Below, piece by piece: positions 4,104-7,202 of a DNA stretch of 7,202 bases. Source of the DNA: Haloarcula sp. (lineage in GTDB: Archaea; Halobacteriota; Halobacteria; Halobacteriales; Haloarculaceae). Made by a program: the position numbers and the translations under genes. Each line of letters begins with the position of its first letter. Within the stretch, counting starts at the first letter, position 1. Below the pieces are notes generated by a model that saw nothing but the letters and a program-made list of their open reading frames with translations, searched no databases and had not been told where the DNA came from. The DNA is taken from NCBI GenBank assembly GCA_028275075.1, contig JAQCNK010000075.1, positions 1 through 7,202 of the forward strand. The letters are read 5' to 3'.

Positions 4104-6364
4104 ACCGAGCCGTTATCGAGGGGTCCGCCCTGGCCGTCCTCGCGCTGGGTATCCTCACCCTCTGGTTCCGTGCCCGGTATAAGGCCCGGCCGACCAGCGA
4201 CGGCGGCTATCTCACCCGAGAGGAACTCCAGTTCGAACTCGGTCGCCTCCAAGAAGAGGTGTTGCGCTGGCTGACAACGACGAACCACCGCGAGATCGGG
4301 ATCCTCTACATCGCCTTCGGTACCGTCGCGGCCCTCTGGGGCGGGATGGACGGGATGATGCTCCGGACGGAGTTGTTGACACCGCCGGCAGATATCTGGA
4401 CCCCTGAGACGTACAACGCCCTGTTTACTACGCACGGGTTGACGATGTTGATCTTCTTTGTCCTGCCCGTCTTCTTCGGCATCGGGAACTACTTCCTCCC
4501 GTTGCTCATCGGGGCCGACGACATGGCGTTCCCCAGAGTCAACGCCATCGGGTTCTGGCTGCTTCCCCCCGCCTTGCTGATGGCCCGGTTCGGGCTCATC
4601 GCTCAAATCGGTGGCCAGGTCCTCAGCATCTTCCTGCCCGAGGACTCGATAACGTTTTTCTTATCGCTGCGGGAGGTCAGCATCGGATGGACGCTGTATG
4701 CGCCCCTCTCCGTGGTCCAGCCTAACCCACAGATCGACCTCCTCTTGCTCGGTCTTCACCTAAGCGGTATCGCGACGACGGTCGGTGCAATTAACTTCAT
4801 CGTGACTGTCATCTACGAGCGTGCCGAGGATGTGACGTGGGGCAACCTCGACATCTTCTCCTGGAACATGCTAGTCACCAGTTCCATCGCCCTGTTCGCG
4901 TTCCCGCTGCTGGGGAGCGCCCTCGTGATGTTGCTGCTGGATCGAAACCTCGCCACGACGTTTTTCGCGACGGAGGGCGGCGGCCCGGTGCTCTGGCAAC
5001 ACCTGTTCTGGTTCTGGGGCCACCCCGAGGTGTACATCCTGTTCTTACCTGCGACGGGGCTGATGAGTCTCATCCTTCCGAAGTTCGTTGGGCGGAAACT
5101 CTTCGGCTACCAGTTCATCGTCTATTCGACGCTCGGGCTGGCCGTGATGTCGTTCGGTGTCTGGGCCCACCACATGTTCACGTCGGGCGTTGATCCGCGG
5201 CTCAAGGCGTCGTTCATGGCTATTTCTATCGCTATCGCCGTCCCGAGCGCTATCAAGGTCTTCAACTGGCTCACGACGATGTGGGACGGCAATATCCGCC
5301 TGTCGGCGCCCTTTATCCTCTGTGCGGGCGGTATCGGGACGTTCATTATCGGCGGTGTCACCGGCGTCTTCCTGGCGGTGATCCCAATCGACATCCTCTA
5401 TCACGGGACCTACTACGTAGTGGGTCACTTCCACCTCATCGTCGTCGGCATCATCCCCATGCTGATGATCGCCTCGTCGTACTACTGGTACCCGATCCTC
5501 ACGGGTCGATGGTACGACAAGCGGCTGGCGAAGTTCCAGTCGGGGCTGCTCATCGTCGGGGCCTTCGTCACGTTCATGACCCTGTTGGTCATCGGTGGGC
5601 TGGGACTCCCGCGCCGGCAGGCGATCTACCCTGCGGAGTACCAGTTCGCACAACAGATAGCGACTGTCGGGGCCTACGTTATCGGTCTGAGCGCGCTGAT
5701 GTGGCTCTACAACATGCTGGTGTCGTACTGGCGCGGCGACGTGGTCCAGTCGACCGACCCGTGGAATCTGAAGGCGACGAACCAGTTCACCCGCGAGTGG
5801 CAGTGGTTCGAGTCCCGGATGGTCGAGAAATACGATATGGAGCCAGCGCAGCCCGAGAGCACCCGCCGCTCGTACGCGCCCGAACTGGAGCCGATGGGAC
5901 TGCTCGGCGGCGTCGGCAGCGTCGCCCAAAACGTCTACCGGAACGCCTCGATGGCGGCCATCGCTGGCTTCATCGGAACCTTCCTGATGACCGGCGGTAT
6001 CGGGACCGCTATCGTCATTGGTGTGCTTGACCCCTCCTCCTTTGCCGAAATATCGGAGTTGGTCGGCCTGGGGACGAGTCAGCTCATCGGTGCCGCGTTG
6101 TTCCTCGCCGGCGGGACTATCATCTGGCCGCTGCTGTTCCTCTCCTTCCAGGAGTTCCTGCCCGGCCGGCGGATGTTCGAAACAGGGCTTGTGTTCGCGA
6201 CGCTGGTAGCGACCGGTTTCTCGGTCGCGTTCTACACCGACCAACAGGGACTGGCCTTCATCGGCTACTTGACCTTCGTCTTCGTCGCCCACTGGGCGTA
6301 TGGGCTCGGCCTGGCAGTGACCTTCCAGTTCCTGCGGTCCCGACGGACGGACGTGGAGGCCTGA
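4100..6364 (+). CDS. coxA: Cytochrome c oxidase subunit I with C-terminal four-helix extension
   Basis: This subunit reduces oxygen at the heme a3-CuB centre and pumps protons. From the ATG at 4100 it has 754 residues. Ligands are all visible: H112 and H445 (low-spin heme), H443 (heme a3), and H308, H357 and H358 (CuB), with Y312 for the His-Tyr crosslink. Pump residues are D141 in DDMAFPR (D channel), E310 in GHPEVY, which marks family A1, and K386 in VPSAIKVFNW (K channel). An extra helix (about 6-22) and an acidic linker precede the usual start near TTTNHREIGILYI. The catalytic core ends near 545. A polar stretch (about 550-595) leads to four more helices at about 617-642, 659-684, 692-712 and 717-745, which do not look like the seven-helix subunit III. 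The start is uncertain: the frame is open from 3995, and the ATG at 4022 would add 26 residues but lies above the predicted transcript start. Confidence 0.95.
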   Translation: MNRAVIEGSALAVLALGILTLWFRARYKARPTSDGGYLTREELQFELGRLQEEVLRWLTTTNHREIGILYIAFGTVAALWGGMDGMMLRTELLTPPADIWTPETYNALFTTHGLTMLIFFVLPVFFGIGNYFLPLLIGADDMAFPRVNAIGFWLLPPALLMARFGLIAQIGGQVLSIFLPEDSITFFLSLREVSIGWTLYAPLSVVQPNPQIDLLLLGLHLSGIATTVGAINFIVTVIYERAEDVTWGNLDIFSWNMLVTSSIALFAFPLLGSALVMLLLDRNLATTFFATEGGGPVLWQHLFWFWGHPEVYILFLPATGLMSLILPKFVGRKLFGYQFIVYSTLGLAVMSFGVWAHHMFTSGVDPRLKASFMAISIAIAVPSAIKVFNWLTTMWDGNIRLSAPFILCAGGIGTFIIGGVTGVFLAVIPIDILYHGTYYVVGHFHLIVVGIIPMLMIASSYYWYPILTGRWYDKRLAKFQSGLLIVGAFVTFMTLLVIGGLGLPRRQAIYPAEYQFAQQIATVGAYVIGLSALMWLYNMLVSYWRGDVVQSTDPWNLKATNQFTREWQWFESRMVEKYDMEPAQPESTRRSYAPELEPMGLLGGVGSVAQNVYRNASMAAIAGFIGTFLMTGGIGTAIVIGVLDPSSFAEISELVGLGTSQLIGAALFLAGGTIIWPLLFLSFQEFLPGRRMFETGLVFATLVATGFSVAFYTDQQGLAFIGYLTFVFVAHWAYGLGLAVTFQFLRSRRTDVEA
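6355..6359 (+). promoter_or_regulatory. Shine-Dalgarno site GGAGG inside the coxA 3' end
   Basis: GGAGG overlaps the last coxA codons and sits 6 nt before the ATG at 6366. It matches the anti-SD end of archaeal 16S rRNA. It fixes the start of the next gene and shows that gene is translated from the coxA transcript; the other internal starts in this window lack such a site. Confidence 0.6.
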
Positions 6365-6365
6365 C

Positions 6366-6884
6366 ATGGCTGACGAATCAATCCTCTTCACCTACGTCGC
6401 GCCGTTCGTTGGGGTTTTAGTGGTGGCCGTCGGCATCGGCGCAGCGGTCCCTGGTGGCTACGCCATCATTCAGGAAGATATTACTACCTGTGACGCGCCA
6501 ACGATGGCAGTCGAAGGTCCCGAAGAGACCAGCGAGCGGTTCAGCGAGCAGGGGCCGAGCCTCACGACGCTCGACTACGAGGAGCTCTCGGACGCCGAAC
6601 AGACGGCCTTCGACGACGCGCTGGCAGACCCTATCGGTGAGGCCCGCGTCGAGGGTGAGTTCCCCAACGGTGACACTATCCGGAACGGTACGATCATCGT
6701 CTACGAAGGTGAGAACCACTACACCACGGTCGTCGCAGAGAACCCCTGCTTTGTTGCGCCGCAACTGCAGTTCCCGCTGGGTGTGTTCGCCATCATCTTC
6801 GGTATCGTCGGTATTCTCAGCCCTCCCATCTACCGGAAGCTGGTAGATCTAGAAGAGCGAGCGAACGTAGAGGACCGCAGGTAG
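6366..6884 (+). CDS. Unrecognised two-helix membrane protein behind coxA (candidate oxidase accessory subunit)
   Basis: I do not recognise a named family. The 172 residues have an N-terminal membrane helix (about 8-30), an acidic loop of about 100 residues (33-133), a second helix (about 135-153) and a short charged tail (YRKLVDLEERANVEDRR). With the N-terminus in the cytoplasm the loop would be outside the cell. The loop contains the only two cysteines, C42 (ITTCDAP) and C128 (ENPCFVAP), each close to a helix end, which could form a disulfide. It also has LSDAEQTAFDDALAD (74-88) and a likely beta-rich GTIIVYEGENHYTTVV (108-123). Its ATG follows the coxA stop after 1 nt with a strong SD site, so it is co-transcribed with coxA. 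An added oxidase subunit or assembly factor is the natural inference; no metal-binding motif is evident. Confidence 0.8.
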   Translation: MADESILFTYVAPFVGVLVVAVGIGAAVPGGYAIIQEDITTCDAPTMAVEGPEETSERFSEQGPSLTTLDYEELSDAEQTAFDDALADPIGEARVEGEFPNGDTIRNGTIIVYEGENHYTTVVAENPCFVAPQLQFPLGVFAIIFGIVGILSPPIYRKLVDLEERANVEDRR

Positions 6885-6899
6885 GCTATCCGGATACGC

Positions 6900-7202
6900 T
6901 CACACTGACGCGCCGACGTAGACAACGACGACGAGGAACACCCAGACGACATCGACGAAGTGCCAGTACAGCGAGGTCGTCTTGATCGCGGTGTCGTTAT
7001 CCGGGCCGTACTCCCCGCGAAGCGAGCGACCGAACGCGATAGCGATGAGCAGAACGCCCAGCGCGACGTGGAGGCCGTGCAGGCCGGTCAGGCCGTAGAA
7101 GGCGCTCCCAAGGACCCCACTCGTGAGCGAGAAGCCATCGACGACGAGCAACTCGTAGTACTCGAACACCTGCCCCCCGAGGAAGACGATTCCGAGCAGG
7201 AG
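6900..7202 (-). CDS. coxC: Cytochrome c oxidase subunit III, C-terminal part (partial)
   Basis: The frame is open at the right edge; the last 100 residues and the TGA stop are visible. They match heme-copper oxidase subunit III: FLGGQVFEYYELL (7-19 of the fragment), GSAFYGLTGLHGLHVALG (32-49) with the two conserved histidines H42 and H45, and the closing helix YWHFVDVVWVFLVVVVYV (79-96). Subunit III is an integral membrane subunit that stabilises subunit I and the proton-uptake path. Three helices are visible of the usual seven (five in short forms). The gene converges with the coxA operon and stops 15 nt from the end of the two-helix gene, so it must be transcribed from a separate promoter outside the window. 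A GTG at 7169 is internal, since homology continues upstream of it. Confidence 0.92.
   Translation of the reverse strand, partial: LLLGIVFLGGQVFEYYELLVVDGFSLTSGVLGSAFYGLTGLHGLHVALGVLLIAIAFGRSLRGEYGPDNDTAIKTTSLYWHFVDVVWVFLVVVVYVGASV

Noticed and set aside
5045..6391. 448-residue open frame on the minus strand opposite coxA
   Set aside because: It lies inside the well-supported coxA gene, is a string of charged residues without domain features, and is the usual antisense shadow in GC-rich DNA.
6887..6896. TATCCGGATA palindrome in the gap between the two-helix gene and coxC
   Set aside because: A 10-bp palindrome with no loop and no T tract is too short to call a terminator and could be chance.

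Overview
The window reads as chromosomal DNA of a halophilic archaeon (class Halobacteria), possibly Haloarcula or a close relative. The genus is only an impression. The evidence is high GC with G/C-rich third codon positions, acidic soluble proteins, AT-rich TATA boxes about 26-29 nt upstream of ATG codons (leaderless transcripts), and a haloarchaeal lsm-rpl37e pair overlapping by ATGA. The layout is compact and every strongly supported gene is a housekeeping or respiratory gene. I see no mobile element with a transposase, no CRISPR array and no tRNA or rRNA.

Left part (1-2100, all + strand): the tail of an M42-type metallopeptidase gene ends at 138. A 154-nt gap holds a hairpin, a small palindrome and a TATA box. 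Then comes a tight run of a short Sm-like RNA-binding protein (lsm), ribosomal protein L37e (start overlapping the lsm stop) and purF, the first committed enzyme of de novo purine synthesis, 9 nt after L37e. This looks like one leaderless operon joining RNA metabolism, the ribosome and nucleotide supply.

Middle (2100-3160): purF converges with a minus-strand gene for a five-helix DUF420 (YozB/CtaM-like) membrane protein. The gap between them carries a long 83-nt imperfect hairpin with 17-nt perfect arms, ending one base before the DUF420 stop codon. Just upstream of the DUF420 gene lies a C-terminal remnant of a second DUF420 gene (2884-3096), in frame but without its first half or a credible start.

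Right part (3159-7202): an aa3-type (A1 family) heme-copper oxidase locus. coxB (subunit II, complete CuA site) runs on the minus strand. coxA (subunit I, all heme/CuB ligands) runs divergently on the plus strand and carries an extra C-terminal four-helix domain. coxA is followed after 1 nt by an unrecognised two-helix protein with two cysteines. The C-terminal part of subunit III enters convergently from the right edge. The coxB/coxA divergent gap holds back-to-back TATA boxes around a GC-rich dyad, a plausible shared operator. Together these genes would build a terminal oxidase, with DUF420 a likely assembly helper and the two-helix protein a candidate accessory subunit.

The less ordinary items are the 19-codon leaderless mini-ORF whose stop overlaps the likely coxA start, the unexplained long hairpin, the DUF420 remnant, the coxA C-terminal fusion and the unrecognised gene behind coxA. 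None of them amounts to a clearly new biological system.
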